Positions 1 to 7,325 of a stretch of DNA of 64,000 nucleotides are shown piece after piece. Origin of the DNA: JANRKF01 sp033763575 (lineage in GTDB: Bacteria; Pseudomonadota; Alphaproteobacteria; Rickettsiales; SXRF01); assembly GCA_033763575.1 (NCBI GenBank), contig JANRKF010000035.1, positions 62,001 through 126,000 on the forward strand. Direction: 5' to 3'. Under the pieces are notes generated by a model. That model was not told the DNA's origin. It saw only the letters and a program-made list of their open reading frames with translations, and ran no database searches. Numbering within the stretch: the stretch's first letter is position 1; every line of letters begins with the position of its first letter. A program made the position numbers and the translations under genes.

Positions 1-1
1 C

Positions 2-2074
2 CATGCGACGGCTTCTAATGGTTCATTCAACGTGCGCAACATCACCGCAGCGCTATCGCTCACCATCAGCTCCGGCTCGACACTCGGCCATGCCAACGCC
101 ACGCTTTCGAATATTTACTGGTACCTGATCGACAATGCCGGCACGCTCGAGCTGGCTGCTTCCACGAAATTTTTCGGCGGCTATGGTATCGTTTCCACCA
201 CCGCCGAGGGCGGCGCCGGCGCCGCGGATAGTGCGACGGTCATGTACTCGGCAACGGCGCGCACCAACGTGCCTTATGCATGCATCGGCCGGTCAAAGGA
301 TACGCAGACCACCGCCGGTACCTGGACGGCCGTGCCGTCGACGGTGGAGCTATTCCCGCTTATCGGTACCGTCGGCGCCTTGGGCTTCGGCGCGAACGTC
401 AAAGATGACGGCGCCGGCAACCTGGTCACTTATCTCACCACCGAGGGCACGATCGCATCGGCAACGACGACCGACCTCGGAACTCTGACCACCAACATTG
501 CGACGATCACAGGCACGACGACGATTACAGGTTTAGGCTCCTCGGCCTCGGCCGCGAATCCGTTATATTTTGTCCGCTTTACCGGCGCTCTGACGCTGAC
601 GCACAATGCCACCAGCCTTATCCTGCCTGGTGCGGCGAATATCACGACCGTCGCCGGCGATAGCGCCATTATGCTTTATCTTGGCTCCGGCAACTGGAAA
701 TGCCTCTTTTATCAGCCGATCAGCGGCGAGGCAGTTTCCATGGCCGGCACGACGACGAACCTTGCGTCGGCCAGCACCACCAATCTTGGATCGCTCGGCG
801 TCAATTCCGTGGCGATCACAGGCACGACGACGATCACCGCATTCGGCTCCTCGGCCAGCATCGCCAACCCGATTTATTTCATTCGCTTTACCGGCGCGCT
901 GACACTGACGCATAACGCCACCAGCCTTATCCTGCCTGGCTCGGCTAATATTACGACAGCCGCCGGCGACGGTGCAATAATGGAATATCTGGGTTCCGGC
1001 AACTGGAGATGCGTGAATTATCAAAAGGCGGACGGTACCGCGATCGCTGGAGCAACGGGCGCGCTGACTGGTATTACATCCATTAACGGTGGCGAACTGG
1101 CCGGCTTCCGAAATTTCCTTTACAACCCCTTCTTTGATGTATGGCAACGTGGCACCAGCTTCACGCCGGCCGCGTCGACGGTAACGTATTTAGCCGATAG
1201 ATGGTTCGGTTATCGTGCGACCGATACGGCGTGGACAGTTTCACAGCAAACGGCACTTGCCGGTTATTCGCAATACGGCATGAAAGTGCAGCGTAACAAC
1301 GGCAGCGCGACGACGAACCAAATTCGTGTCGGCCAGGTGCTTCCGACCATCGATGTACTGAAATACGCGGGCAAGACATGCCGCCTCTCGCTGTATTTGA
1401 AAGCCGGCGCAAACTTTTCTGCCGCTAGCTCCCAAGTTACGGTCGATGTCAAGAATGGCACCGGCACCGACGAGGGCGTTGCGTCGCTGATCGCTGCTAC
1501 CTGGACCGGCAGCAATACGATCTTTAGTACCGCGCAAGCGATCACCACGACCATTACACGCTACGATTTTGCATGCGCTATTCCTGCGAACGCAAAAGAA
1601 CTCGCGGTTCAAGTTCTATTCACGCCGGTCGGTACCGCCGGCGCCGACGACTCTGTCACAATCGAGGCGGCACAGCTTGAGCCTGGTACGGTTGCAACGC
1701 CTCCAGAGATTCGCCCATTCCCAATTGAACTCGCTATGTGCCAGCGTTTTTACGCAAAAACTTTCGACTACTCCGTTGCGCCTGCGCAGAACGCAGGTCG
1801 CCTCGGGGTGATCACCGGCACGGGTATCGGCGGCGGCGGCAACACGCAGATGGGGTGGCGCTTCCCCGTGCAGATGCGCACTTCCTCGCAGACCATCACT
1901 ACCTACAATCCCAACGCCGCGAACGCGAACGTGCGCGATTTCTCTGGCGGCTCGGACGTTGCCGTGAGCCTAGACCCGAACACCATCAAGAGCCGCGATT
2001 GCATCTCGGTGGGTTCGCTGGTGAGCGGTCAGGCGATGTGGGGTGTTCACGTAACCGCAGACGCAGAGCTATAG
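2..2074 (+). CDS. Phage tail fibre protein, 5' end outside window
   Basis: The frame is open to the left edge of the window with no stop, so the GTG at 32 is probably not the true start and the gene is cut. The product is rich in T, S, G and A. Two tandem units of about 95 residues are visible (near residues 139-231 and 239-334, counted from the GTG), each with TGTTTIT, RFTGALTLTHN and LGSGNW. A C-terminal half begins at RNFLYNPFFDVWQRG, a lead-in common in phage fibre proteins before a jelly-roll, carbohydrate-binding-like domain ending in AAQLEPG. The likely role is receptor binding at the virion tail tip. It leads a block of co-directional phage genes. The fibre call is firm; the receptor is unknown. 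Confidence 0.75.
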   Translation, partial: HATASNGSFNVRNITAALSLTISSGSTLGHANATLSNIYWYLIDNAGTLELAASTKFFGGYGIVSTTAEGGAGAADSATVMYSATARTNVPYACIGRSKDTQTTAGTWTAVPSTVELFPLIGTVGALGFGANVKDDGAGNLVTYLTTEGTIASATTTDLGTLTTNIATITGTTTITGLGSSASAANPLYFVRFTGALTLTHNATSLILPGAANITTVAGDSAIMLYLGSGNWKCLFYQPISGEAVSMAGTTTNLASASTTNLGSLGVNSVAITGTTTITAFGSSASIANPIYFIRFTGALTLTHNATSLILPGSANITTAAGDGAIMEYLGSGNWRCVNYQKADGTAIAGATGALTGITSINGGELAGFRNFLYNPFFDVWQRGTSFTPAASTVTYLADRWFGYRATDTAWTVSQQTALAGYSQYGMKVQRNNGSATTNQIRVGQVLPTIDVLKYAGKTCRLSLYLKAGANFSAASSQVTVDVKNGTGTDEGVASLIAATWTGSNTIFSTAQAITTTITRYDFACAIPANAKELAVQVLFTPVGTAGADDSVTIEAAQLEPGTVATPPEIRPFPIELAMCQRFYAKTFDYSVAPAQNAGRLGVITGTGIGGGGNTQMGWRFPVQMRTSSQTITTYNPNAANANVRDFSGGSDVAVSLDPNTIKSRDCISVGSLVSGQAMWGVHVTADAEL
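446..1033 (+). repeat. Tandem duplication inside the tail fibre gene
   Basis: Two in-frame units, about 446-724 and 746-1033, encode nearly the same stretch (TGTTTIT, then SSAS-ANP, then RFTGALTLTHNATSLILPG). The DNA is also close between units, so the duplication looks recent. Such units in fibres lengthen the shaft or vary the receptor-binding surface; that role is inferred. Confidence 0.75.
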
Positions 2075-2083
2075 GAGTTTCTC

Positions 2084-2356
2084 ATGACCGATTATTCCAT
2101 CGTTCAAAACGTAGAAACGGGAGCCGAGGATCCGAACTGGATTCGCAGGATTTCCGATAGCGCGTTTATTCCGAAGGATCCACAGAACCGCGATTATCGT
2201 GAGTTCCTTGCTTGGCAGGATTCCGGCGGGGAAATCCTTAGCGAAGATCCGCTGTATGTTCCTTATGTAAAACCTACTGCCAATAAGGAGCAGCTGCTCG
2301 CTCAACTTGCCGACATTAAGGCACAGATTGAGGCATTGCCGGAGGATCCGCAATGA
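2084..2356 (+). CDS. Small phage tail-fibre accessory protein
   Basis: The 90-residue acidic protein starts at an ATG about 8 bases after GGAG and directly follows the fibre gene. It contains NRDYREFLAW, a pattern seen in short proteins encoded just downstream of phage fibre genes, and a C-terminal coiled-coil-like stretch (KEQLLAQLADIKAQIEAL). Its stop overlaps the next start (ATGA), indicating translational coupling. A chaperone or assembly role for the fibre is inferred from position, not shown by sequence. Confidence 0.55.
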   Translation: MTDYSIVQNVETGAEDPNWIRRISDSAFIPKDPQNRDYREFLAWQDSGGEILSEDPLYVPYVKPTANKEQLLAQLADIKAQIEALPEDPQ

Positions 2357-2919
2357 TCAATTTCATAGTTATCATGGCCATAACGAATGCGCTCGGCGGC
2401 CGCTGGGAAGATGTTTATGGCCTCAAAGATAATTCTGGCCCTGGTCGTTTAATATTCCGGTGCGTGCTTCCTGGTATTCTTGCCGGCGTGGTCGCCTGGG
2501 AGGGAACAGGAAGCTGGATAAATGCAGGATGGGTATGGTTCGCGGTGACGGCCGGCAGCGCATTATGGTTTCCTTTTGGCTGGAGTTTTGATGAAATTAA
2601 TGGGCAATACGATCCCAATAAATACCCACGATGGGTGCGCAGCATTGCACTGAATATCGTGCCGATCAGCGTGTCAGCTTCCCACAATCGTCTGCGCGGT
2701 ATCATTATGAAGGGAATCCGCGGTGGGTTCGATATCCTAACCTTTGTTTTACTGACGGCCGTCAATCCTTATGCGCTGTTATGGAGCCCAGGTACTTTAC
2801 TGCAAGGCGTAGCATATTGGACCTGCGGCCGCATCGTTAAGAGGCCTGCCATATTGCTTGCGGAAGCGGTGTGGGGCGGGTGCCGCGGATATTTAATCTA
2901 TCAAGCTATGGGGTTATAA
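2353..2919 (+). CDS. Phage-encoded membrane protein, unknown function
   Basis: The 188-residue product has several hydrophobic segments: near residues 1-12, 34-50 (CVLPGILAGVVAWEG), 58-75 and 128-150 (FDILTFVLLTAVNPYALLW). It is coupled at both ends, ATGA with the gene before and TAATG with the gene after. Its place between tail and lysis genes suggests a role in lysis or exclusion, but I recognise no family. Confidence 0.55.
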   Translation: MINFIVIMAITNALGGRWEDVYGLKDNSGPGRLIFRCVLPGILAGVVAWEGTGSWINAGWVWFAVTAGSALWFPFGWSFDEINGQYDPNKYPRWVRSIALNIVPISVSASHNRLRGIIMKGIRGGFDILTFVLLTAVNPYALLWSPGTLLQGVAYWTCGRIVKRPAILLAEAVWGGCRGYLIYQAMGL

Positions 2920-3239
2920 TGGATGCCCAAACTTTGCTCATCATATTGCAGGGATTGCTCACGCTCCTGGTCCTCATTATCGGTGCGGTTGTGAAAAGCG
3001 CGGCGCGCGATCTCAAAGAGGTTGAGAAAGCCGCCGGTGAAAATGCAATCGGCCTTGCAAAATATCAGCTCCATGTATCCGAAAACTACGCCACCAAAAA
3101 TGATCTGAACGCCGCGCGCACTGAAACAAATGAAAGCCTTCGCAGGCTGCATGATCGGCTTGACAATATGGATGAAAATTTTGACGAAAAAATGACCGAG
3201 GTAAGCCGCGATATAAAGTCGCTGCTCAAAAGACCATAG
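2919..3239 (+). CDS. Phage single-TM coiled-coil protein
   Basis: I start at the ATG overlapping the previous stop (TAATG) rather than at the longer upstream option inside the preceding gene. The 106-residue product has one N-terminal membrane helix (LLIILQGLLTLLVLIIGAVV) followed by a charged helical, coiled-coil-like tail. The layout, one membrane anchor plus coiled coil just before the holin, is that of spanin or holin-accessory proteins, but no lipoprotein partner is visible, so the role stays open. Confidence 0.5.
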   Translation: MDAQTLLIILQGLLTLLVLIIGAVVKSAARDLKEVEKAAGENAIGLAKYQLHVSENYATKNDLNAARTETNESLRRLHDRLDNMDENFDEKMTEVSRDIKSLLKRP

Positions 3240-3248
3240 GGAGGATTT

Positions 3249-3713
3249 ATGTTCGCAATCATTGGTGCCGTCATCGGCTTTTTGCAATCGCTCGCGCCTG
3301 AAGCATTGAAATTTTTTCAGGACACCAAAGACAAAAAACACGAGCTCGAGATCATGCGGCTGCAGATGGAAATGCAGCAAAAGGGAATCGACAGCCACCT
3401 TGCGGAAATCCAGGTGCAAGGGCAGCAGGCGGAATCTGTTGCGCTGCAGAACTCATACCGCGCCGAGCTGAAATATAGCGGTAAATATTCTGCCAGCGTC
3501 CGCCCGACCGTTACATACATGGCAATGGGGCTTTATGTGCTGCAGAAGATCCTACTCGTCACCGCAGTCATATTCGCGCCGTCGCTTCCCTGGCTGCCGC
3601 GCGATGCGCAATTACTCCAGGTGGCGGCCGTAGTATGGACCAGCTTCGATGAAACCTTGCTGGGCTGGATCGTCGGTTTTTGGTTCGGCAGCCGGCAAAT
3701 TAAGAAGAGCTGA
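3249..3713 (+). CDS. Holin, GTA 3TM type
   Basis: The 154-residue protein matches the pattern of the gene-transfer-agent-type three-TM holin family. It has an N-terminal hydrophobic segment (FAIIGAVIGFLQSLAP), a long charged helix (DTKDKKHELEIMRLQMEMQQ) and two C-terminal membrane helices (VTYMAMGLYVLQKILLVTAVIF and LLGWIVGFWFGSRQIKKS). It would permeabilise the inner membrane at the end of infection so that the endolysin encoded next can reach peptidoglycan. GGAGG lies 7 bases before the ATG. Confidence 0.75.
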   Translation: MFAIIGAVIGFLQSLAPEALKFFQDTKDKKHELEIMRLQMEMQQKGIDSHLAEIQVQGQQAESVALQNSYRAELKYSGKYSASVRPTVTYMAMGLYVLQKILLVTAVIFAPSLPWLPRDAQLLQVAAVVWTSFDETLLGWIVGFWFGSRQIKKS

Positions 3714-3715
3714 TC

Positions 3716-4213
3716 ATGCAGATTTCCGCTCGAGGCACAGACCTTATCGAGCGATACGAGAGCTTCGCGGCGAAGCCCTATATTTGCCCGGCCGGAAAGC
3801 TGACGGTCGGTTATGGCCATGTCATCCTGGCGAAAGAAAAGGGGCATTACGATAGCGGTATCACCGAGCTCGAGGCCGAGCGCCTGCTATTAACCGACGT
3901 CGCTAAGGCACGCAGCGCGATCATGCGCCTGGTGTGTGTCCCTATCAGCCAGGCACAATTCGATGCGCTGGTATCATTTACTTTCAACGTCGGTGCTGGC
4001 GCGCTGCAGCGCAGTACCTTACGGCAACGCCTCAACCGTGAAGATTATGATGGCGCCGCGGCCGAGTTCGGAAAATGGGTATATGGCGGCGGCCGCAAGC
4101 TGGCCGGCCTGGTTCGCCGGCGGGCTGACGAGCGGGCATTGTTCATGTCAGAACCTATCGAGGAGGCCAAGCAGGTGTATATCGCGCTGCCCTGGCTCGG
4201 AAAGGCTGCATAA
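3716..4213 (+). CDS. Phage endolysin, GH24 lysozyme
   Basis: The 165-residue T4/P21-type muramidase cleaves the MurNAc-GlcNAc bond of peptidoglycan. The catalytic triad spacing is exact: E15, eight residues, C24, five residues, T30, with the lysozyme signature KLTVGYGH following. C in the middle position, instead of D, also occurs in P21-like endolysins. The C-terminal FGKWVYGGGRKLAGLVRRRADE block is also typical. There is no signal-arrest-release segment, so export depends on the holin encoded 2 bases upstream. Confidence 0.9.
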   Translation: MQISARGTDLIERYESFAAKPYICPAGKLTVGYGHVILAKEKGHYDSGITELEAERLLLTDVAKARSAIMRLVCVPISQAQFDALVSFTFNVGAGALQRSTLRQRLNREDYDGAAAEFGKWVYGGGRKLAGLVRRRADERALFMSEPIEEAKQVYIALPWLGKAA

Positions 4214-4227
4214 ACGCACAGAAAGGC

Positions 4228-5260
4228 CTTAATCAGCCTGCAAAGAGCGTCAACCGGCCACGACACGGCCCTCTAACAAAGAGAGGCTTCTATGACGCAA
4301 AAAACCGTAACACCACTTTCTGGCGCCGCACCATACCTCGGCGGCAAGCGCAATCTGGCCGAGCGCATTATTGAACGCATGGAGGCTATCCCGCATACTT
4401 GCTACGGCGAGCCGTTTATTGGGATGGGCGGTGTGTTTTTCCGCCGGTCGCAGATTCCGCAATGCGAGGTGATCAATGATTATTCAAACGAGGTGATCAA
4501 TTTTTTCCGCGTCATCCAGCGACATTATAGGGCTTTACTCGATGAGCTGCGATTTACGCTCGCCGGCCGGCGGACTTTTCATACCTTTCTGAATACGCCG
4601 CTCGATGGCATGACGGATGTGCAGCGCGCGGCGCGCTTCTATTACCTGCAGCACAATGGGTATTGCGGCAAACCAGGCAGCACCAGTTTCGCCATCGATC
4701 GGCATGGGCATTCCAGATTCAATATCCGTCAGCTGCGGATCCACATTGAGCGGCTGCATGAGCGTCTTTCCAGCGTCACGATCGAGAACCTGCATTACAG
4801 CGAGTTTATCGATCGGTACGATGCGGCCGACACGCTCTTTTATCTGGATCCGCCATATTATGGCTGCGAGAATGACTATGGAAAGGATCTATTTTCGCGC
4901 GACGATTTTACGCGCCTGGCGGAGCAGCTCGGCCGGATCGCCGGCGCGTTTATTCTTTCGCTCAATGATAAGCCGGAGGTACGCGAGATCTTCGCGGCTT
5001 TTGATATCGAGGCTGTTACGACCACATATGGCATCGGCCGGAGCCAGGCCTTCGAGGAGCTGCTTATTTCGAACCGCCGGCTGGAATGCCGGCAGCCGAA
5101 AATGTTATGAGCTGGTGACCGGGCTTTAATCAGCCGCAAAAAGTCGGCCGCGGGCTTTTAGGTTTCCCCTGGACATAGCACGCCGCAGCCCGGCCATAAA
5201 CCGAGAGCAGCGCCCTTGCGGCGGACGCGACCGCTTTTTGGGGTGATTAAGCCCGCATTA
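4228..5260. repeat. Short repeat TTAATCAGCC flanking the methylase gene, with inverted partner
   Basis: CTTAATCAGCCTGCAAAGAG at 4229 and CTTTAATCAGCCGCAAAAAG at 5123 flank the methylase gene as direct repeats. A third copy lies inverted at about 5232-5253 (GGTGATTAAGCCCGC). The second and third copies form an imperfect inverted repeat of roughly 28 bases around a G+C-rich interior. Function is unknown. Confidence 0.5.
4292..5110 (+). CDS. Phage DNA adenine methyltransferase, D12 class
   Basis: The 272-residue N6-adenine methyltransferase transfers the SAM methyl group to adenine in DNA. It shows the D12-class SAM-binding motif YLGGKRNLA near residue 16 and PFIGMGGVFF, and the catalytic DPPYYG in mid-protein, followed by the ISLNDKPEVREIF-type segment. 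The length matches Dam-like enzymes. An AGAGAGG ribosome site precedes the ATG. No cognate nuclease is nearby, so this is probably an orphan phage methylase for evading restriction or marking the genome; the recognition site cannot be read from sequence. Confidence 0.88.
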   Translation: MTQKTVTPLSGAAPYLGGKRNLAERIIERMEAIPHTCYGEPFIGMGGVFFRRSQIPQCEVINDYSNEVINFFRVIQRHYRALLDELRFTLAGRRTFHTFLNTPLDGMTDVQRAARFYYLQHNGYCGKPGSTSFAIDRHGHSRFNIRQLRIHIERLHERLSSVTIENLHYSEFIDRYDAADTLFYLDPPYYGCENDYGKDLFSRDDFTRLAEQLGRIAGAFILSLNDKPEVREIFAAFDIEAVTTTYGIGRSQAFEELLISNRRLECRQPKML

Positions 5261-5435
5261 TGAATAACATATCAAAGTGCTAAATGTATAGCCCTTAAGA
5301 ATATTATCGCTTTAGGTACTCAAACTGATTGCAAAAATATTTTATAGAGGTAATACAATTACAAGTACATGGCTCGGTAATTGCATACTATCTGTAGTAA
5401 AGGGATTTTTAATGTTTTGTATGCTAAAATAGAAT
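5111..5435. other. AT-rich gap with structured stretch and promoter
   Basis: No convincing gene is present. The first 150 bases are G+C-rich and bounded by the inverted TTAATCA repeat, so a structured RNA or operator is possible. From about 5262 the base composition drops sharply to AT-rich, ending in the promoter at 5422. The composition break suggests a junction between phage backbone and an acquired cassette. Confidence 0.5.
5422..5430 (+). promoter_or_regulatory. Extended -10 promoter directly before the TIGR04255 gene
   Basis: TGCTAAAAT has the form TGnTAnAAT of an extended -10. The ATG of the next gene begins only 6 bases further on, and no Shine-Dalgarno sequence lies before it. If this promoter is used, transcription would start at or next to the ATG, giving a leaderless mRNA. 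This is inferred from spacing only. Confidence 0.5.
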
Positions 5436-6239
5436 ATGACCGCCAGCGATTCTAACCTTCCGAATTTTAAGGATCCACCTGTTGTGGAGGTGGCGATCGG
5501 CGTCCAGTTCGATACTCTCGAGCATTTTTATATTCCGCATGTTGGCCTGCTATGGGATCGTCTCGATCGCAAAAAATTCACGGCCTGCGAAGAATTAAGC
5601 CCGATTATCACCGCTCCGGAAAAGGACGCTTTTCTCGTATTTGATAAGCCGATGATGCCAAGGATATGGTTCGTCAGTGACGATAAGGACATGATCGTGC
5701 AGTTCCAGCGCGATCGCTTTAATTATAACTGGCGCAAGCATACGGCCGATTCCATCCTGGAAAAATCATATCCCCGGTATGGCTGTGTGAAGAAGGAATT
5801 TTATAGCAGCATCCAAAAGCTGGAGGCCTGCTTAGAAGAGCTTCATATCGATCCAATAAATCCGCAGCGCCTGGAGGTTTCCTATATCAATATCATTCCG
5901 CTGGATACGATCGGTGGGGTAGATAAAATCGGCAAGGTGTTAAAGGATATCGATTGGCGGCCAGGACATACCGTGTTGCCGGATCCGCATAAAATAAGCG
6001 CGCATTGGCAGTTTCGGGTTAAGGAAATAAATTCCCTACTGGATCTGCGGGTTAATACCATGCCTCTATCGCTCACCGGCCAGGAAGTTCTGCGCGTGGA
6101 ATTGACTGTACGCGGGCAAGCACCATATAAGGATATAAAGGCGTGCGAACCATGGCTTGATGAAGCGCGGCGCGCTATAGTAAAAGGTTTCGTCGATATA
6201 ACCACACCTGAGGCACACAAAGTATGGGGGCTTTTATGA
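5436..6239 (+). CDS. TIGR04255 family protein
   Basis: The 267-residue soluble protein opens with the family hallmark LPNFKDPPVVEVAIGVQF and has the interior spacing of this sporadically distributed family (a RLEVSYINI block in mid-protein and FRVKEINSLLDLRVNT further on). The biochemical role of the family is not known. It heads a tight operon: the stop overlaps the next start (ATGA), and the third gene overlaps the second by 8 bases. It sits at the prophage edge behind its own promoter, the arrangement of a moron or defence-type cassette. A defence function is inference only. Confidence 0.7.
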   Translation: MTASDSNLPNFKDPPVVEVAIGVQFDTLEHFYIPHVGLLWDRLDRKKFTACEELSPIITAPEKDAFLVFDKPMMPRIWFVSDDKDMIVQFQRDRFNYNWRKHTADSILEKSYPRYGCVKKEFYSSIQKLEACLEELHIDPINPQRLEVSYINIIPLDTIGGVDKIGKVLKDIDWRPGHTVLPDPHKISAHWQFRVKEINSLLDLRVNTMPLSLTGQEVLRVELTVRGQAPYKDIKACEPWLDEARRAIVKGFVDITTPEAHKVWGLL

Positions 6240-6706
6240 GCAATCTAACAGCATTGCGGCAGCATGAAATAGATATACCGGACGACGATAAGTATATCTC
6301 GGCCGCTACCTTTGACCAGGTCACTGCAGAAACTTTACCGCCTGGTCGCCGGCATGTGGAGGCCGCCTTAAATTATCTGTCGAACATGGAGGATAATTGG
6401 GACGGTGAAGGCGCGATCGCGCCGACGGAAAAAGCGATCGAAGCGGGCCGCGCGTTCAATAATCATTATATGTTGGATAGAAAATATCCCGATAAAGTTT
6501 CGCCTGATGGTGATGGTGCTGTGCTTTTTATCTGGAATGCTCCGGACGGCCGGCTAACACTTACGATCGAGGCTTCGCTGATTCATATTTCCTTCGCTCA
6601 TCCGGACGGCCGGGTAGAGCTGCCGGAAAGTGTACCGTATGACCTTACTGCAATTCCGAAGGAAATTCTGCATTACCTTCCCAAAGTGCCTCGTCCGAAT
6701 GTCTGA
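6236..6706 (+). CDS. Unknown protein coupled to TIGR04255 gene
   Basis: The start is placed at the ATG in the ATGA overlap with the gene before; a start 12 bases upstream would overlap more. The 156-residue soluble acidic protein contains NWDGEGA and a beta-rich centre (GAVLFIWNAPDGRLTLTIEA). No signal peptide or membrane helix is present. I do not recognise a characterised family, though NWDG-type small proteins are encoded beside TIGR04255 genes elsewhere as far as I recall. Translational coupling suggests a complex with its neighbour. Confidence 0.55.
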   Translation: MSNLTALRQHEIDIPDDDKYISAATFDQVTAETLPPGRRHVEAALNYLSNMEDNWDGEGAIAPTEKAIEAGRAFNNHYMLDRKYPDKVSPDGDGAVLFIWNAPDGRLTLTIEASLIHISFAHPDGRVELPESVPYDLTAIPKEILHYLPKVPRPNV

Positions 6707-7136
6707 GGTTATTTTCGATTCTGATATTGTCAGTAGAATTATACTCGATCCGAAAGATTTCCCTGGCGGGGTTTTAGATCTGCGGAAGAGCTTCCAATTT
6801 TCAAGCGACAATCAATACCGCCAGTCGGTAAATTGCCACCGGCTGGCGAATAATGATCAGGCGGCGATCCATCAGCTGGGCCTCGTTAAAGAGGCGGTTG
6901 ATCATGCCGCCGGCCGCACGGGCAGAAAATATAAAGGATACTGCCAAGCCGAGGTATTGCCGATCCGCACTATCAATGTCAGCGACCAGGCGCATTTCGA
7001 GGTTTACCATAAAGAGGAAAATGGCAATAAAGCGCACTGTGAGATCAAGGTGCTATTCAAGCAGAAGAATGCCCGCAACGAGGCTATTACGCAGCTAATA
7101 GGATGCTTTTCCGAGCTGGTAGCCTATGCAGCATAG
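6699..7136 (+). CDS. Third gene of the prophage-edge cassette, unknown
   Basis: I start at the ATG that overlaps the preceding gene by 8 bases, since longer upstream options lie wholly inside that gene. The 145-residue product is mixed alpha/beta with no membrane segment. It has two dispersed cysteines (in VNCHRLA and AHCEIKV) and a C-terminal helix (NEAITQLIGCFSELVAYAA). I recognise no family. The overlaps imply one polycistronic unit of three proteins. Confidence 0.5.
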   Translation: MSEVIFDSDIVSRIILDPKDFPGGVLDLRKSFQFSSDNQYRQSVNCHRLANNDQAAIHQLGLVKEAVDHAAGRTGRKYKGYCQAEVLPIRTINVSDQAHFEVYHKEENGNKAHCEIKVLFKQKNARNEAITQLIGCFSELVAYAA

Positions 7137-7325
7137 GCTGAATTTTAACGGCCTATTACCAGTTGCAAATGCGTTGAATGTTCTTTATGATATTTTCCAG
7201 ATGGTTGCTTGAGTATAAAGCGCGTTCGAAAATGGCCGTTGCGCGCCCCCGCAACCAAAACCAGAGCCAATCTCCGGCGATTGGCGAAAATCACAAAATC
7301 TTCTGGTGCCGCATTTTCGGGAATA

